Positions 25,768 to 35,321 are shown, numbered from the stretch's first letter. The stretch is 64,000 bases of DNA from Nitrospirota bacterium (GCA_016214845.1 JACRMS010000016.1:146488-210487); one strand, 5' to 3'. Numbers and translations are program-made. The notes: generated by a model from the letters alone, not told the origin.

Positions 25768-27216
25768 ATGAACATCCAATCATATATCAAACATATTGAG
25801 CAACTGGATAAACAGTACCTCTGGCATCCTTTTACCCAGATGAAGGAATGGACTGAAGGGCCGCCCGTAATTATTGCGGAGGGACGCGGGTCTTTTCTGA
25901 AGGACATTTCCGGCAAATGGTATATTGACGGCGTGTCGTCTCTCTGGGTTACAGTCCATGGCCACCGGAAGAAAGAGATAGACGACGCGATAAAAAAACA
26001 GGTTGATAAGATCAGCCACTCCACCTTGTTAGGGCTCACACATCCCCCGGCAGTTTTATTGGCAGAGAAACTGGTGAGGATAGTGCAGAATTTCGAAGGT
26101 AAGAAGTTGAGAAGATGGGAGGATAAGAAGTTTTCAACCTCTCAACCTCTTAATCTCTCAACTTCTCAGCTTCCTGACTCCAAACTTCGCCGCGTCTTTT
26201 ACTCCGACAACGGCTCAACCGCGGTGGAGATAGCATTGAAAATGGCCTTCCAGTACTGGAGGCATAAAGGGGTCAAAGGCAAAAAAACATTTCTCACACT
26301 TAATAACGCATATCACGGCGATACAGTGGGCGCGGTAAGTGTCGGCGGGATCGACCTGTTTCACTCCATATTTTCTCCGCTCCTGTTTAAAACCTTTAAA
26401 GCGCCGTCGCCGTATTGCTACAGGTGCGGGCCTGGTAAAAAATATCCGTCGTGCAGGCTTTTCTGTCTCCACGAGATGGAAAAAATAATGAAGGAGCATC
26501 TAAAGGAAATAGCCGCTTTGATCATCGAGCCGCTTGTTCAGGGGGCCGGAGGCATGATCGTGTCGCCGCCAGGATATTTAAAAGGAGTCAGGAAACTGTG
26601 CAGCAAATACGGCATCCTTATGATCGCCGATGAGGTTGCAACGGGCTTTGGAAGGACCGGCAGAATGTTCGCCTGTGAACATGAAGACGTAAGCCCCGAC
26701 ATCCTTTGCCTTGCAAAAGGCATAACAGGAGGCTGCCTGCCGCTTGCGGCTACAGTTACAAGCGAAGAAGTTTACAGTGCGTTTCTTGGTGAATACAAAG
26801 ACTTGAAGACCTTTTTCCACGGGCACACATACACGGGCAATCAGTTAGCTTGTGCCGCCGCCCTCGCCAATCTTGATCTGTTCAAAAAAGAAAAGACCTT
26901 AAACAGGATGCAAAAGAAGATCGATTTACTGAAGAAAGAATTGGAGAAGATGAATTCATTTTCTCATGTCGGCGAAATAAGGCAGAGAGGGTTTATGGTT
27001 GGTATAGAGCTTGTGAAAAACAAGAAGACAAAGGAGCCTTATCCGCTCGAAGAAAAAACAGGCTGGAAGGTTTGCTGCCGTGCAAAGGAAAAAGGTTTGC
27101 TAATACGGCCCCTCGGCAGTGTTGTAGTGCTGATGCCGCCCCTCAGCATATCCCACCAGGAATTAAAAAACCTCGTACGGTTGACCGCCGAGGCCGTAAA
27201 AGAAGTCACAGGATAA
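25768..27216 (+). CDS. bioA: Adenosylmethionine-8-amino-7-oxononanoate aminotransferase
   Basis: About 482 residues. Family motifs: LWHPFTQMKEW near the N-terminus, SDNGSTAVEIALKMA, AYHGDTVGA, and the PLP-site region DEVATGFGRTG then CLAKGITGG (Lys binds PLP), HGHTYTGN. It converts KAPA to DAPA in biotin synthesis using SAM. An in-frame repeat (26101-26172) adds about 25 Lys/Arg/Ser/Leu-rich residues just before the SDNGSTAVE motif, so the protein is longer than the usual 430-450. No other bio gene is adjacent. Confidence 0.94.
   Translation: MNIQSYIKHIEQLDKQYLWHPFTQMKEWTEGPPVIIAEGRGSFLKDISGKWYIDGVSSLWVTVHGHRKKEIDDAIKKQVDKISHSTLLGLTHPPAVLLAEKLVRIVQNFEGKKLRRWEDKKFSTSQPLNLSTSQLPDSKLRRVFYSDNGSTAVEIALKMAFQYWRHKGVKGKKTFLTLNNAYHGDTVGAVSVGGIDLFHSIFSPLLFKTFKAPSPYCYRCGPGKKYPSCRLFCLHEMEKIMKEHLKEIAALIIEPLVQGAGGMIVSPPGYLKGVRKLCSKYGILMIADEVATGFGRTGRMFACEHEDVSPDILCLAKGITGGCLPLAATVTSEEVYSAFLGEYKDLKTFFHGHTYTGNQLACAAALANLDLFKKEKTLNRMQKKIDLLKKELEKMNSFSHVGEIRQRGFMVGIELVKNKKTKEPYPLEEKTGWKVCCRAKEKGLLIRPLGSVVVLMPPLSISHQELKNLVRLTAEAVKEVTG
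26101..26172. repeat. GAAGTTGAGAAG repeat translated in bioA
   Basis: An AAGAAGTTGAGAAGATGGG-type left arm is followed by CTCTCAACCTCTTAATCTC-type words as a right arm, forming an imperfect hairpin. It is in frame and open, and the same words form the intergenic element at 9537-9610. Confidence 0.8.
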
Positions 27217-27223
27217 GCCTGCC

Positions 27224-27385
27224 TCAGTTCAATCTTCTATCCAGGAACTCTTCGAGATACTGGAGCAGCTTCGGGTTATTGACCGAAACGATATAGTAAT
27301 CATCTTCCGGGTCGCATTTGTAATAGGCAAGAAAATCCCTGTATAACTTTTTCCGGTCAGTGTTGAAAACCATGTAGTTGTACAT
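27224..27385 (-). CDS. Small protein of unknown function (53 residues)
   Basis: An open frame with a strong purine-rich ribosome site (GAGAGAGGAGAGAGC) just upstream of ATG 27385 and a TGA stop 7 nt from the bioA stop. The product is rich in Tyr, Asp and Leu (MYNYMVFNTDRKKLYRDF... ending LEEFLDRRLN), predicted helical and soluble, with no signal peptide. No family recognised. Codon use and ribosome site support a real gene; homologue search would decide. Confidence 0.6.
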   Translation of the reverse strand: MYNYMVFNTDRKKLYRDFLAYYKCDPEDDYYIVSVNNPKLLQYLEEFLDRRLN

Positions 27386-27471
27386 GCTCTCTCCTCTCTC
27401 TGATATTCCCGTTTTTCCTGATATTCTTATCGGAATATTGAGGGGAGAGCTTTAGTGTTTTTAGCAAAAAA

Positions 27472-27526
27472 AACCACTGAGACACAGAGGTGATTTTGTT
27501 CTCTGTGTCTCAGTGCCTCTGTGGTT
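27472..27526. repeat. CACTGAGACACAGAGG inverted repeat
   Basis: The left arm AACCACTGAGACACAGAGG and right arm CTCTGTGTCTCAGTGCCTCT with GTGGTT after it are near complements with a short loop. It sits between the small ORF and the DUF2892 gene. Confidence 0.88.
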
Positions 27527-27546
27527 GACCTGGTTATTATTAATAA

Positions 27547-27768
27547 CTACTTATGCGTTTCACAGGCTGCTGAACCGCAGCAGGATGAGGTCCCGCAGCT
27601 TGTAAATCCAAAGACACTATAAAGCGGGCACCAGCCTATAAAAGATGTAATGAGAGGCACAAGCCCTATCACACCCAGCCAGCTCTTAAAGTAAACACCC
27701 AGTCCGATGGCTGCAAGTCCTGCGACAATCCTTATTGTCCTGTCTGCACTTCCTATATTTGCTTTCAT
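27547..27768 (-). CDS. DUF2892 (YgaP-type) small membrane protein
   Basis: A 73-residue protein with the DUF2892 pattern: N-terminal NIGSADRTIRIVAG, two helices, and GWCPLYSVFGFTSC, followed by a Cys-rich tail (GTSSCCGSAACETHK) that could bind metal or sulfur. Related domains occur fused to rhodanese in YgaP. It lies downstream of a Crp/Fnr regulator on the same strand, and a strong AGGAG-type site precedes it. Confidence 0.88.
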   Translation of the reverse strand: MKANIGSADRTIRIVAGLAAIGLGVYFKSWLGVIGLVPLITSFIGWCPLYSVFGFTSCGTSSCCGSAACETHK

Positions 27769-27863
27769 GGTTCTTACTCCTTTCAGGTTTAATTATTATC
27801 TGCTTTAACTTTAACAGGTGGGAATCAGATTGTCTGTGACAATGTTACAGAAGTCATGATTAA

Positions 27864-28550
27864 TTAATTTACCTGTTCCGCTTTTTTTGATAAGCCGTTG
27901 AGGTCGGTGATTGAGATCGTCCCTCTGCCCAGAGAGATGATGTTGTCGGATTCAAAATGCTTCAGGATCCTGCTGACAACTTCCCTTGATGTCCCTAATT
28001 CCATCGCAATATCCTGATGGGTGATATTGATCCCGTCTTTATGCGTGTGAGCAAGTTTAAGAAGATACTCCGCGATACGCATGTCCATTCTGCGGAATGT
28101 GACTTCTTCAACCGTGGCAAGGATGTCAGAGAGGCGTCTGGAGAGGAGATTGAAAATATAGTCCCTCCAGATTTCATAACGGTTGATCCAGTTGCGGAAA
28201 ATGGCTGCTGGGACCAGCGCCGCTTCCACATCTTCTTCAATTATCGCGATAGCCGGAAATTGACCATTATTGAAAATGCATGAAGCAGTCAGGATGCAGC
28301 TTTCCCCTTTTCCCAGCCTGTAAAGCGTTATCTCCCTGCCGCTCTCAGCGGGCTTATAGACCCTGACAGTGCCGGAGAGGACCAGGGCCAGTTGTTTGCA
28401 TTCATCTCCTTCCAGAAAGACGAATTTGCCCTTTGGGATCCGCACAACTAAGGCATGTTCCGTGATTTGTTTTTTAATTTCCGCATCCGCGTCCCTTAAA
28501 AAAGGGAAGGCCCCGGATATTCTTTCCAGTACCGAAATGCTATCATCCAT
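27864..28550 (-). CDS. Crp/Fnr family transcriptional regulator
   Basis: A 228-residue protein: cyclic-nucleotide-binding-like beta barrel (about 20-130; LSGTVRVYKP, ITLYRLGKGESCIL) and a C-terminal winged helix (ITHQDIAMELGTSREVVSRILK, about 170-195). It lacks the N-terminal Cys cluster of oxygen-sensing Fnr. The GESCILTASC text is found in a subgroup that often controls small YgaP/DUF2892 genes, and the DUF2892 gene does follow it. Confidence 0.9.
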   Translation of the reverse strand: MDDSISVLERISGAFPFLRDADAEIKKQITEHALVVRIPKGKFVFLEGDECKQLALVLSGTVRVYKPAESGREITLYRLGKGESCILTASCIFNNGQFPAIAIIEEDVEAALVPAAIFRNWINRYEIWRDYIFNLLSRRLSDILATVEEVTFRRMDMRIAEYLLKLAHTHKDGINITHQDIAMELGTSREVVSRILKHFESDNIISLGRGTISITDLNGLSKKAEQVN

Positions 28551-28649
28551 TAAAGCGCTCCATAAAGAGTAATATACTACAAAGAACTGATGAAAATGCT
28601 AAAATAGCTGCGCTGATATTCACCTCGGCTAACAAAAAAAGGAAGCACA

Positions 28650-31600
28650 ATGATGAGCTTAATCCGCTTTTACAGAACACCGGCCCTTTCAGGATCAAAA
28701 GAGAAGGCGCTTTTGTCTCTTATTCAGCAAAAGATATCTTCTGATATCATAGAGCTGAAAACCGAAAATTGTTTCTATATAGAAGCTGCGGAGCCTCTGA
28801 CTTCCGATGAAATGAAAGTCCTTAAATGGCTGCTGTCAGAAACATTTGAGCAGGAGAATTTTTCCGACAGAAGTTTTTTAACCCCCAACCCCCAACCCCC
28901 AACCCCTGCCGTTGTTTTCGAGGTTGGCCCCCGCATGAATTTTACAACCGCCTGGTCCACCAACGCCGTGTCTGTCTGCCGCGCCTGCGGTCTAACAAAG
29001 ATCAGGCGGATTGAGCGATCAAGAAGATACCTGTTAATATTTAATCAGAATACAGAACACAGAACACAGAACACAGACAATTTTCAGTTTGACCCGGACT
29101 TTCTCTCGTCACTCGTCACCCGTCACTCGTCACTCTTTTACGACCGGATGACAGAGTGCCCTTATCCGAAACCTTTGGAGACATTTGAGACGGGGGTGAA
29201 ACCAGAACCTGTCTTTGTCCTGCCTTTAATTGAAAAAGGGCCGGATGTACTGAGGGAAATTAACAGGGAGATGGGGCTTGGTTTTGATGACTGGGACATT
29301 GATTATTACTATAACCTGTTCGTCAAAGATATCGGCAGGAACCCAACCAATGTGGAGTGCTTTGACCTGAGCCAGTCCAACAGCGAACATTCCCGGCACT
29401 GGTTTTTCAAAGGCAAGATCGTTATAGATGACGTAGAAATGCCGCTTAATCTTATCGAGCTTGTCAAGCATCCTCTCGACCTGAACCGCAGAAACAGCGT
29501 GATTGCATTCAGGGACAATTCAAGTTCGATCAGGGGATATGAGATCCAGACGATAACGCCTGAAAATCCTCTTGCCCCTTCGCGCTTTCAAAAGAAACGC
29601 GTTGTCTATGACGTTATTTTTACAGCAGAGACCCACAACTTCCCAAGCGGGGTCGCGCCTTTCCCCGGGGCTGAAACAGGAACGGGCGGAAGGCTCCGTG
29701 ACGTTGAAGCTACCGGCAAAGGCGGACTGGTCATCGCGGGGACTGCGGCATATTGTGTCGGCAATCTTCTGATCCCCGGCTATGAGCTGCCGTGGGAAGA
29801 CCAATCATTTCCATACCCCGGCAATCTTGCGTTACCGCTTGAGATTGAGATCCAGGCAAGTAACGGGGCCTCTGATTACGGGAACAAATTCGGCGAGCCA
29901 GTGATACAGGGATTTACCCGGTCGTTTGGAATGAGACTGCCAAACGGCGAGCGTTATGAATGGCTCAAGCCGATAATGTTTACCGGCGGCATCGGGCAGA
30001 TGGATGCCCGGCACATTGAAAAAGACAAACCGCAAAAAGGGATGCTGGTGGTAAAGATCGGGGGCCCGGCTTACAGGATCGGCATCGGCGGAGGCGCCGC
30101 GTCAAGCATGATACAGGGAGAGAATATCGCGGAGCTTGATTTTAACGCGGTGCAGCGCGGCGATGCTGAGATGGAACAGAAGATGAACAGGGTCATGCGC
30201 GCCTGTGTCGAAATGGGGGATGCCAATCCTATTGTCAGCATCCACGATCAGGGCGCGGGAGGAAACTGCAATGTCGTAAAAGAAATTATCTATCCTGCGG
30301 GCGCAAAGATCGAGGTGAGAAAAATTCAGTTAGGCGACAACACCCTTTCTGTACTTGAGATATGGGGCGCTGAATATCAGGAACAGAACGCGCTTCTTCT
30401 AAAACCTGAGAGTGTCGCGCTGTTCGAGAAAATGTGCGCGAGAGAGAAAGTCCCGTATGCCGTAATCGGTGAAATCACGGGTGACGGATTTATCGTCCTG
30501 TATGATGAAAATGACAAAACCACTCCGGTCAATCTCGATCTGGAGAAGATCCTCGGCGACATGCCGCAAAAGACATTTCAGCTTGAACGTTTGCCTATGC
30601 AAGCGCAACCTCTTACCTTCCCCTGGGATTCAGCTTCAAAGAATGACTTGGCCCTCGTCACCCGTCAATGCCTTGAGCGCGTGCTTCGTTTGCTTTCAGT
30701 CGGTTCAAAGAGGTTCCTAACGAACAAGGTTGACCGCAGCGTTACCGGACTCATTGCGCGTCAGCAGTGCGTCGGGCCTCTTCAGCTTCCATTATCAAAT
30801 GTCGCTGTAATTGCCCAGAGCCATTTCGGGCTGACCGGGGCCGCGATTTCAATAGGAGAACAGCCGGTAAAAACTCTTCTGGACCCCGCTGCAATGGCGC
30901 GCATGAGCGTGGGCGAGGCCTTAACGAATATTGTGTGGGCAAAGATAAGCGCGCTTGAAGATATTAAATGCTCAGGTAACTGGATGTGGGCAGCAAAACT
31001 GCCGGGAGAGGGGGCAAAGCTCTATGACGCCGCTGTCGCGCTGAGTGATATTTTAGTGAAGCTCGGGATCGCAATTGACGGCGGAAAAGACAGCCTCTCA
31101 ATGGCAGCGCAGGTGCAAAAAAAGAGCATAGAGCAAAGAGCAAAGAGCTTAGAAGAAAAAGAACAGACAACTGAGATTGTGAAATCTCCCGGAACGCTCG
31201 TCATCTCTGCATACGCAACATGCCCTGATATTACAAAAGTGATCACGCCTGACATTAAACGGCCCGGGCAGAGCAAACTTATATTCATTGATTTGGGAAA
31301 AGGCAAAAACCGCCTTGGCGGAAGCGCGCTGGCCCAGGTTTATAATCAGATCGGAAATGAGTCCCCTGACGTAGATGACATAAAATTATTAAGTCTGGCA
31401 TTTAACGCAATACAAGCTCTTATTGAAAAAGGATTGGTCCTGTCCGGCCACGACAGAAGCGACGGCGGGTTGATCACAACATTGCTTGAAATGGCCTTTG
31501 CGGGAAACTGCGGAATTGAAATACAGGGGTTGGGGATTGGGGATCGGGGGTCGGTAAACGGAAGCATAGCGATATTATTTTCGGAAGAACTTGGTCTGGT

Positions 31601-32750
31601 AATTGAATATCTGCCCGAAAGGGAAAACGAAATAATTTCTATTCTCAAAGACGTTGCCGTTCCACATCAAATCATCGGCAGAACGTTAACTGATAAGAGA
31701 ATTCAAGTTGGTCTCGTCACCCGTCACCCGTCACCCGTCACTGTTTTAAACGAGGACATGAGAATCCTCCGGGGCATCTGGGAGGAGACGAGTTATCAGC
31801 TTGAGCGCCTTCAGGTCAACCCGTCCTGTGCTGATGAAGAAAAGGAAAATATTTATGACCGGAAGGGGCCGCAATATGTATTACAAGAAGGGATTAGGGA
31901 TTGGGGATTGGGGATTGGTAAAAGCGCAAGTTACCAATCCCCGACCCCTAACCCCCAATCCCCCAGAATTGCAATCGTCCGCGAGGAGGGCAGCAACAGC
32001 GACCGGGAGATGACCTCCGCGTTTTATCAGGCGGGATTTGAGCCGTGGGATGTGACGATGACGGATTTTCTTGAGGGAAGAATTTCTCTATCCGGTTTCA
32101 GGGGAGTGGCATTTGTCGGCGGCTTCAGTTATGCGGACGTTCTGGATTCCGCAAAAGGCTGGGCAGGGGCGATCCGTTTTAATAAAAAAATATGGGAAGA
32201 GTTTCAGAACTTTTATCACAGAAAAGATACGTTCAGCCTCGGCGTGTGCAACGGCTGCCAGCTCATGGCCCTTCTTGGATGGGTCCCGTGGCAGGAGATC
32301 GATGGTTCAAAACAGCCGAGATTCATTCACAATGTTTCCGGGCGGTTTGAATCCCGTTTTTCAACTGTTAAAATTCTGCCGAGCCCCGCAATCATGCTGA
32401 AAGGAATGGAAGGCTCCTCTCTCGGCATCTGGGTTGCGCATGGCGAAGGAAGGGCTTACTTCCCGGATGAGGCAATTCTTAAGCGAATAGAAAAAGACGA
32501 TCTCGCGCCTGTGCGGTATGTAGATGATGACAATGAAGTTACCATGAAATATCCGTTTAACCCCAACGGCTCTGCCAATGGAATAGCAAGCCTTTGTTCA
32601 CCGGATGGAAGACACCTTGCGATCATGCCTCATCCTGAAAGGACTTTTCTGAAAAGGAATTGGCCCTGGATGCCTGAGGACTGGAAGCAGGATTTGAAGG
32701 CATCGCCGTGGCTGAGGCTGTTTCAGAATGCCAGAGAATGGTGCGGGTGA
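28650..32750 (+). CDS. purL: Phosphoribosylformylglycinamidine synthase (single-chain), repeat-laden
   Basis: A 1366-residue large-type PurL (about 1300 in enterobacteria). The FGAM synthase domain has TAETHNFPSGVAPFPGAETG, GGAASSMIQGEN and IHDQGAGGNCNVVKE; the C-terminal glutaminase has the Cys nucleophile in GVCNGCQLMALLGW and His/Glu in MPHPERTFL. It converts FGAR to FGAM with glutamine and ATP. At least six tandem-word repeats are translated inside it (for example TPNPQPPTP, EHRTQNTEHRTQNTD, SLVTRHSSL, GIRDWGLGIG), in loops and at the synthase-glutaminase linker. Start is ATG 28650 or 28653 after AAGGAAG. purF follows. It ends in TGA. Confidence 0.95.
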   Translation: MMSLIRFYRTPALSGSKEKALLSLIQQKISSDIIELKTENCFYIEAAEPLTSDEMKVLKWLLSETFEQENFSDRSFLTPNPQPPTPAVVFEVGPRMNFTTAWSTNAVSVCRACGLTKIRRIERSRRYLLIFNQNTEHRTQNTDNFQFDPDFLSSLVTRHSSLFYDRMTECPYPKPLETFETGVKPEPVFVLPLIEKGPDVLREINREMGLGFDDWDIDYYYNLFVKDIGRNPTNVECFDLSQSNSEHSRHWFFKGKIVIDDVEMPLNLIELVKHPLDLNRRNSVIAFRDNSSSIRGYEIQTITPENPLAPSRFQKKRVVYDVIFTAETHNFPSGVAPFPGAETGTGGRLRDVEATGKGGLVIAGTAAYCVGNLLIPGYELPWEDQSFPYPGNLALPLEIEIQASNGASDYGNKFGEPVIQGFTRSFGMRLPNGERYEWLKPIMFTGGIGQMDARHIEKDKPQKGMLVVKIGGPAYRIGIGGGAASSMIQGENIAELDFNAVQRGDAEMEQKMNRVMRACVEMGDANPIVSIHDQGAGGNCNVVKEIIYPAGAKIEVRKIQLGDNTLSVLEIWGAEYQEQNALLLKPESVALFEKMCAREKVPYAVIGEITGDGFIVLYDENDKTTPVNLDLEKILGDMPQKTFQLERLPMQAQPLTFPWDSASKNDLALVTRQCLERVLRLLSVGSKRFLTNKVDRSVTGLIARQQCVGPLQLPLSNVAVIAQSHFGLTGAAISIGEQPVKTLLDPAAMARMSVGEALTNIVWAKISALEDIKCSGNWMWAAKLPGEGAKLYDAAVALSDILVKLGIAIDGGKDSLSMAAQVQKKSIEQRAKSLEEKEQTTEIVKSPGTLVISAYATCPDITKVITPDIKRPGQSKLIFIDLGKGKNRLGGSALAQVYNQIGNESPDVDDIKLLSLAFNAIQALIEKGLVLSGHDRSDGGLITTLLEMAFAGNCGIEIQGLGIGDRGSVNGSIAILFSEELGLVIEYLPERENEIISILKDVAVPHQIIGRTLTDKRIQVGLVTRHPSPVTVLNEDMRILRGIWEETSYQLERLQVNPSCADEEKENIYDRKGPQYVLQEGIRDWGLGIGKSASYQSPTPNPQSPRIAIVREEGSNSDREMTSAFYQAGFEPWDVTMTDFLEGRISLSGFRGVAFVGGFSYADVLDSAKGWAGAIRFNKKIWEEFQNFYHRKDTFSLGVCNGCQLMALLGWVPWQEIDGSKQPRFIHNVSGRFESRFSTVKILPSPAIMLKGMEGSSLGIWVAHGEGRAYFPDEAILKRIEKDDLAPVRYVDDDNEVTMKYPFNPNGSANGIASLCSPDGRHLAIMPHPERTFLKRNWPWMPEDWKQDLKASPWLRLFQNAREWCG
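28880..28908. repeat. CCCCAAC heptamer run in purL
   Basis: Tandem seven-base units (ACCCCCA type) are translated as Pro/Asn/Gln-rich text TPNPQPPTP. The same word is seen in opposite orientation at 31526-31552 and 31891-31964. Confidence 0.85.
29048..29135. repeat. CAGAACA and CGTCACT word arrays in purL
   Basis: AACACAGAACACAGAACACAG-type units occupy 29048-29080 and CGTCACTCGTCACCCGTCAC-type units 29107-29135. Both are translated in frame. The first word recurs in lpxK and waaA, the second at 17692-17764 and 31713-31742. Confidence 0.85.
31114..31155. repeat. AGAGCAA word array in purL
   Basis: Units of the GAGCAAAGAGCAAAGAGC type are translated as a Lys/Gln/Glu-rich loop (KKSIEQRAKSLEEKEQ). 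Related words lie at 4189-4260 and 38972-39058. Confidence 0.75.
31526..31552. repeat. GGGGATT heptamer run in purL
   Basis: GGTTGGGGATTGGGGATCGG-type units are translated as Gly/Leu/Ile-rich text (GLGIGDRGS). Confidence 0.8.
31713..31742. repeat. CGTCACC word array in purL
   Basis: Three to four CGTCACC units are translated as LVTRHPSPVTV, near the end of the synthase part. Confidence 0.8.
31891..31964. repeat. Inverted repeat of GGGGATT words at the purL domain linker
   Basis: The left arm (31891-31920, GGGATTGGGGATTGG units) is complemented by a right arm of CCAATCCCC-type units (31932-31964). It encodes the stretch just before RIAIVREEGSNSDREM, the first strand of the glutaminase domain. 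Confidence 0.85.
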
Positions 32751-32818
32751 TTGGATTTTTAGGTAGCTGAAAATGTTATACTAATTTACTTTTCCAGAAA
32801 GAGTATTCAGGAATATCA

Positions 32819-34285
32819 GTGAACAGCATTAAAAGATTAATTCACAACCACCAATTATTCTGCAAACCCTACTTGTCACTTTCCGCTGACAAATTCCACG
32901 ATGAGTGCGGGGTTTTCGGAGTTTACGGCCACCGCGAAGCCTCAAACCTTACTTACCTTGGTCTTCACGCCCTGCAGCACAGGGGACAGGAGGGTGCGGG
33001 CATATGTTCTTCAGACGGAAGACAAGTCTACATTGAAAAATCCATGGGGCTTGTTACGGACATTTTTTCTGAAAAACGCCTGAAGCGCCTCCCGGGCGAA
33101 ATCGCCATCGGACACAACCGTTATTCAACTGCCGGATCAAGTTCCCTGAAAAACGTACAGCCGCTCATGGTCAACTTTTCTCTTGGCTCTCTTGCAATCG
33201 CACATAACGGAAACCTTGTTAATGCCCTTGAGTTAAGGACCGCGCTTGAGTCAAAGGGCGCGATCTTTCAGTCGTCGTCTGACAGCGAGGTGTTTGTGCA
33301 TCTGATCGCAAGCTCAAAGGCAGGCGGATTGTATGAACGCATTATAGATGCGGCAAGGACAGTATCAGGGGCTTTCAGCCTGCTCATCATGACCGAAAAT
33401 GAGCTTATTGCGGTAAGGGACACATACGGGTTCAGGCCGTTGAGCATCGGCAGATACGACGGGGCCTATATTGTCGCATCCGAGACATGCGCCCTGGACC
33501 TTATAGGGGCGAAATACGTGAGAGACGTTGAGCCCGGTGAAATGGTTATTATCAATGAAAACGGAATAACTTCCATGAAGCCAATGCTCGCCACCAGACA
33601 GGCTTCCTGCATTTTTGAGTTTATATATTTTTCAAGACCCGACAGCAATATATTCGGCAATATCAATGTGGACGCTGTGAGAAAAGAATTCGGCCGCCAA
33701 TTGGCGCGAGAATATCCTGTTGAAGCGGATGTGGTCATCCCGGTGCCTGATTCAGGAGTGCCTGCCGCTCTTGGATACGCGCAGGAAAGCGGGATCCCTT
33801 TTGATTTCGGTTTGATAAGAAACCACTATGTCGGCAGGACGTTCATTGAGCCGCAGCAGTCCATACGGCATTTCGGCGTGAAGATAAAACTGAATCCAGT
33901 CCGGCAGCTTCTCGAAGGCAAAAGGGTGCTGGTTGTTGATGACTCAATAGTAAGAGGGACCACAAGCAAAAAGATCGTAAAAATGATCAGGGAAGGCGGA
34001 GGCGCCAAAGAAGTGCACCTGAGAATAAGTTCGCCGCCGACTATCGGCCCGTGTTTTTACGGCATTGACACGCCTTCAAGAAAAGAGCTTATAGCGTCAA
34101 CTCACAGTGTTGATGAAATCAGAAAGTATATAACCGCGGACACCCTGCAGTATTTAAGTATTGAGGGATTGTTGAAAGTAGTTCCTGATTCCGATAGATT
34201 CTGCACGGCGTGTTTTGATGATAATTATCCGGTGCTGAATCATCAGGAAAAGATAGAGCAGATGGAGCTTTTTACAATTCTCTGA
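32819..34285 (+). CDS. purF: Amidophosphoribosyltransferase
   Basis: A 488-residue enzyme starting at GTG with AGGA about 7 nt upstream. A propeptide of 29 residues precedes the nucleophile Cys30 ([10 protein letters not shown]). Conserved parts: [18 protein letters not shown], the PRPP loop [11 protein letters not shown], and the cysteines of the iron-sulfur type enzyme ([20 protein letters not shown]). It makes phosphoribosylamine from PRPP and glutamine. It follows purL by 68 nt as a purine unit. The TGA stop abuts the convergent pilin-like gene. Confidence 0.96.
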   Translation: MNSIKRLIHNHQLFCKPYLSLSADKFHDECGVFGVYGHREASNLTYLGLHALQHRGQEGAGICSSDGRQVYIEKSMGLVTDIFSEKRLKRLPGEIAIGHNRYSTAGSSSLKNVQPLMVNFSLGSLAIAHNGNLVNALELRTALESKGAIFQSSSDSEVFVHLIASSKAGGLYERIIDAARTVSGAFSLLIMTENELIAVRDTYGFRPLSIGRYDGAYIVASETCALDLIGAKYVRDVEPGEMVIINENGITSMKPMLATRQASCIFEFIYFSRPDSNIFGNINVDAVRKEFGRQLAREYPVEADVVIPVPDSGVPAALGYAQESGIPFDFGLIRNHYVGRTFIEPQQSIRHFGVKIKLNPVRQLLEGKRVLVVDDSIVRGTTSKKIVKMIREGGGAKEVHLRISSPPTIGPCFYGIDTPSRKELIASTHSVDEIRKYITADTLQYLSIEGLLKVVPDSDRFCTACFDDNYPVLNHQEKIEQMELFTIL

Positions 34286-34720
34286 TCAGAAGTTCTTGTT
34301 GTTATTGCAGTCTATCGCAAAACTGTCTCCGGCAACTCTTGTACCATCTACCCCTGTAGCTATTGCGCAAAAACACGGATTTTGAGCAGCTCCGTTTATG
34401 TCCTGATTTGCCACTATTCTGTAACTGTAAGTAGTTCCGTTGCCGGGCTGAAACCCCGTGAGAATTCCCCTAATTGCTGCGATATTTGCATCGCGCACAG
34501 CCATTGTAGAACCGACGGCCCCGATAGTCGCGGTATATGCCGCATTTTCCGCAAAGCGCTGTTCCTCAAGAAGCCTCAAGGCCTCAAGATTCTGATACGC
34601 CTCACTTCTTGTTGCATTCCTTTGTTGTCCTATATAGCTTGGAATTGCAATCATTGCAAGAATGCCGATGATTGTAACGACTATGATTAGTTCTACCAAT
34701 GTGAAACCCTTGTTATTCAT
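34286..34720 (-). CDS. Type IV pilin-like protein (144 residues)
   Basis: The prepilin signal is very short: cleavage G|F in MNNKGFTLVELIIVV, with Glu at +5 and a long hydrophobic helix. The globular part holds three cysteines in its last ~35 residues (PCFCAI, FAIDC). It resembles minor pilins or pseudopilins (PilE/GspG-like; SYIGQQRNATRSEAYQNLEALR). An AAGGAGG site precedes the ATG. It is the last of three pilin-like genes in a row and its stop touches that of purF. Confidence 0.88.
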   Translation of the reverse strand: MNNKGFTLVELIIVVTIIGILAMIAIPSYIGQQRNATRSEAYQNLEALRLLEEQRFAENAAYTATIGAVGSTMAVRDANIAAIRGILTGFQPGNGTTYSYRIVANQDINGAAQNPCFCAIATGVDGTRVAGDSFAIDCNNNKNF

Positions 34721-34739
34721 AATATAAGACCTCCTTTAT

Positions 34740-35312
34740 CTAATCGGCGGTGACTGCTTTTGAATAAATCGGTACACCGCTCCCGCTGTTATCCATAGCT
34801 GAAACAAATACAACTTGGACAGTCTGGTCTGGTGCAGGTGTATAACACAAGGTTATTTGACCAAGGTTTACCGCGGCTGCCGCATCACAGGCTATCTGAT
34901 TAGCCGCTACCCCACCATCAATCCATAAAGGAACTGCAACATCCCATGGTGAGACTTGGTTCAGGGCTGCTTTTGCAGTTATAAACTTAGCTACAACTCC
35001 GGCTATTGCAAGTTGATCATTGCTGCAATCTGAAGCAGCGTTGCATCCAGGCCCGGCAACAGAGCCGTCGCCATTTGTGTCAACCTCAACAAGACTTCCT
35101 AAACTTGTAAGGCCTTTTCTAACCGCATTTATCCACCCCTGCAATTCCGGCGTGTTTGAACTCGCTGTTCTTATGACAGCGCCTTTCCTGGACCGTTCCT
35201 GCATACCGACATAGGAAGGAATTGCAATGGCAGCAAGGATTCCAATAATAGCGACAACTATAAGTAGTTCGATCAGTGTAAATCCGCCTGTCTTTTTCAT
35301 AATTGATTTCAT
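34740..35312 (-). CDS. Type IV pilin paralogue with Cys insert
   Basis: A 190-residue prepilin ([15 protein letters not shown]). It is clearly a paralogue of the next gene upstream: the helix, [14 protein letters not shown] and the C-terminal [20 protein letters not shown] region are near-identical. The loop [13 protein letters not shown] loses the last acidic residue of the EF-hand-like loop kept in the other copy and gains two Cys (GCNAASDC). Its start may be the first ATG or the one four codons later. A terminator separates it from the upstream copy. Confidence 0.9.
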   Translation of the reverse strand: MKSIMKKTGGFTLIELLIVVAIIGILAAIAIPSYVGMQERSRKGAVIRTASSNTPELQGWINAVRKGLTSLGSLVEVDTNGDGSVAGPGCNAASDCSNDQLAIAGVVAKFITAKAALNQVSPWDVAVPLWIDGGVAANQIACDAAAAVNLGQITLCYTPAPDQTVQVVFVSAMDNSGSGVPIYSKAVTAD

Positions 35313-35321
35313 ATTCGGTTC

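Noticed and set aside
28880-31964. CRISPR-like array in purL
   Set aside because: Units are 7-9 bases without unique spacers, lie inside an open frame of an essential enzyme, and no cas gene is near.
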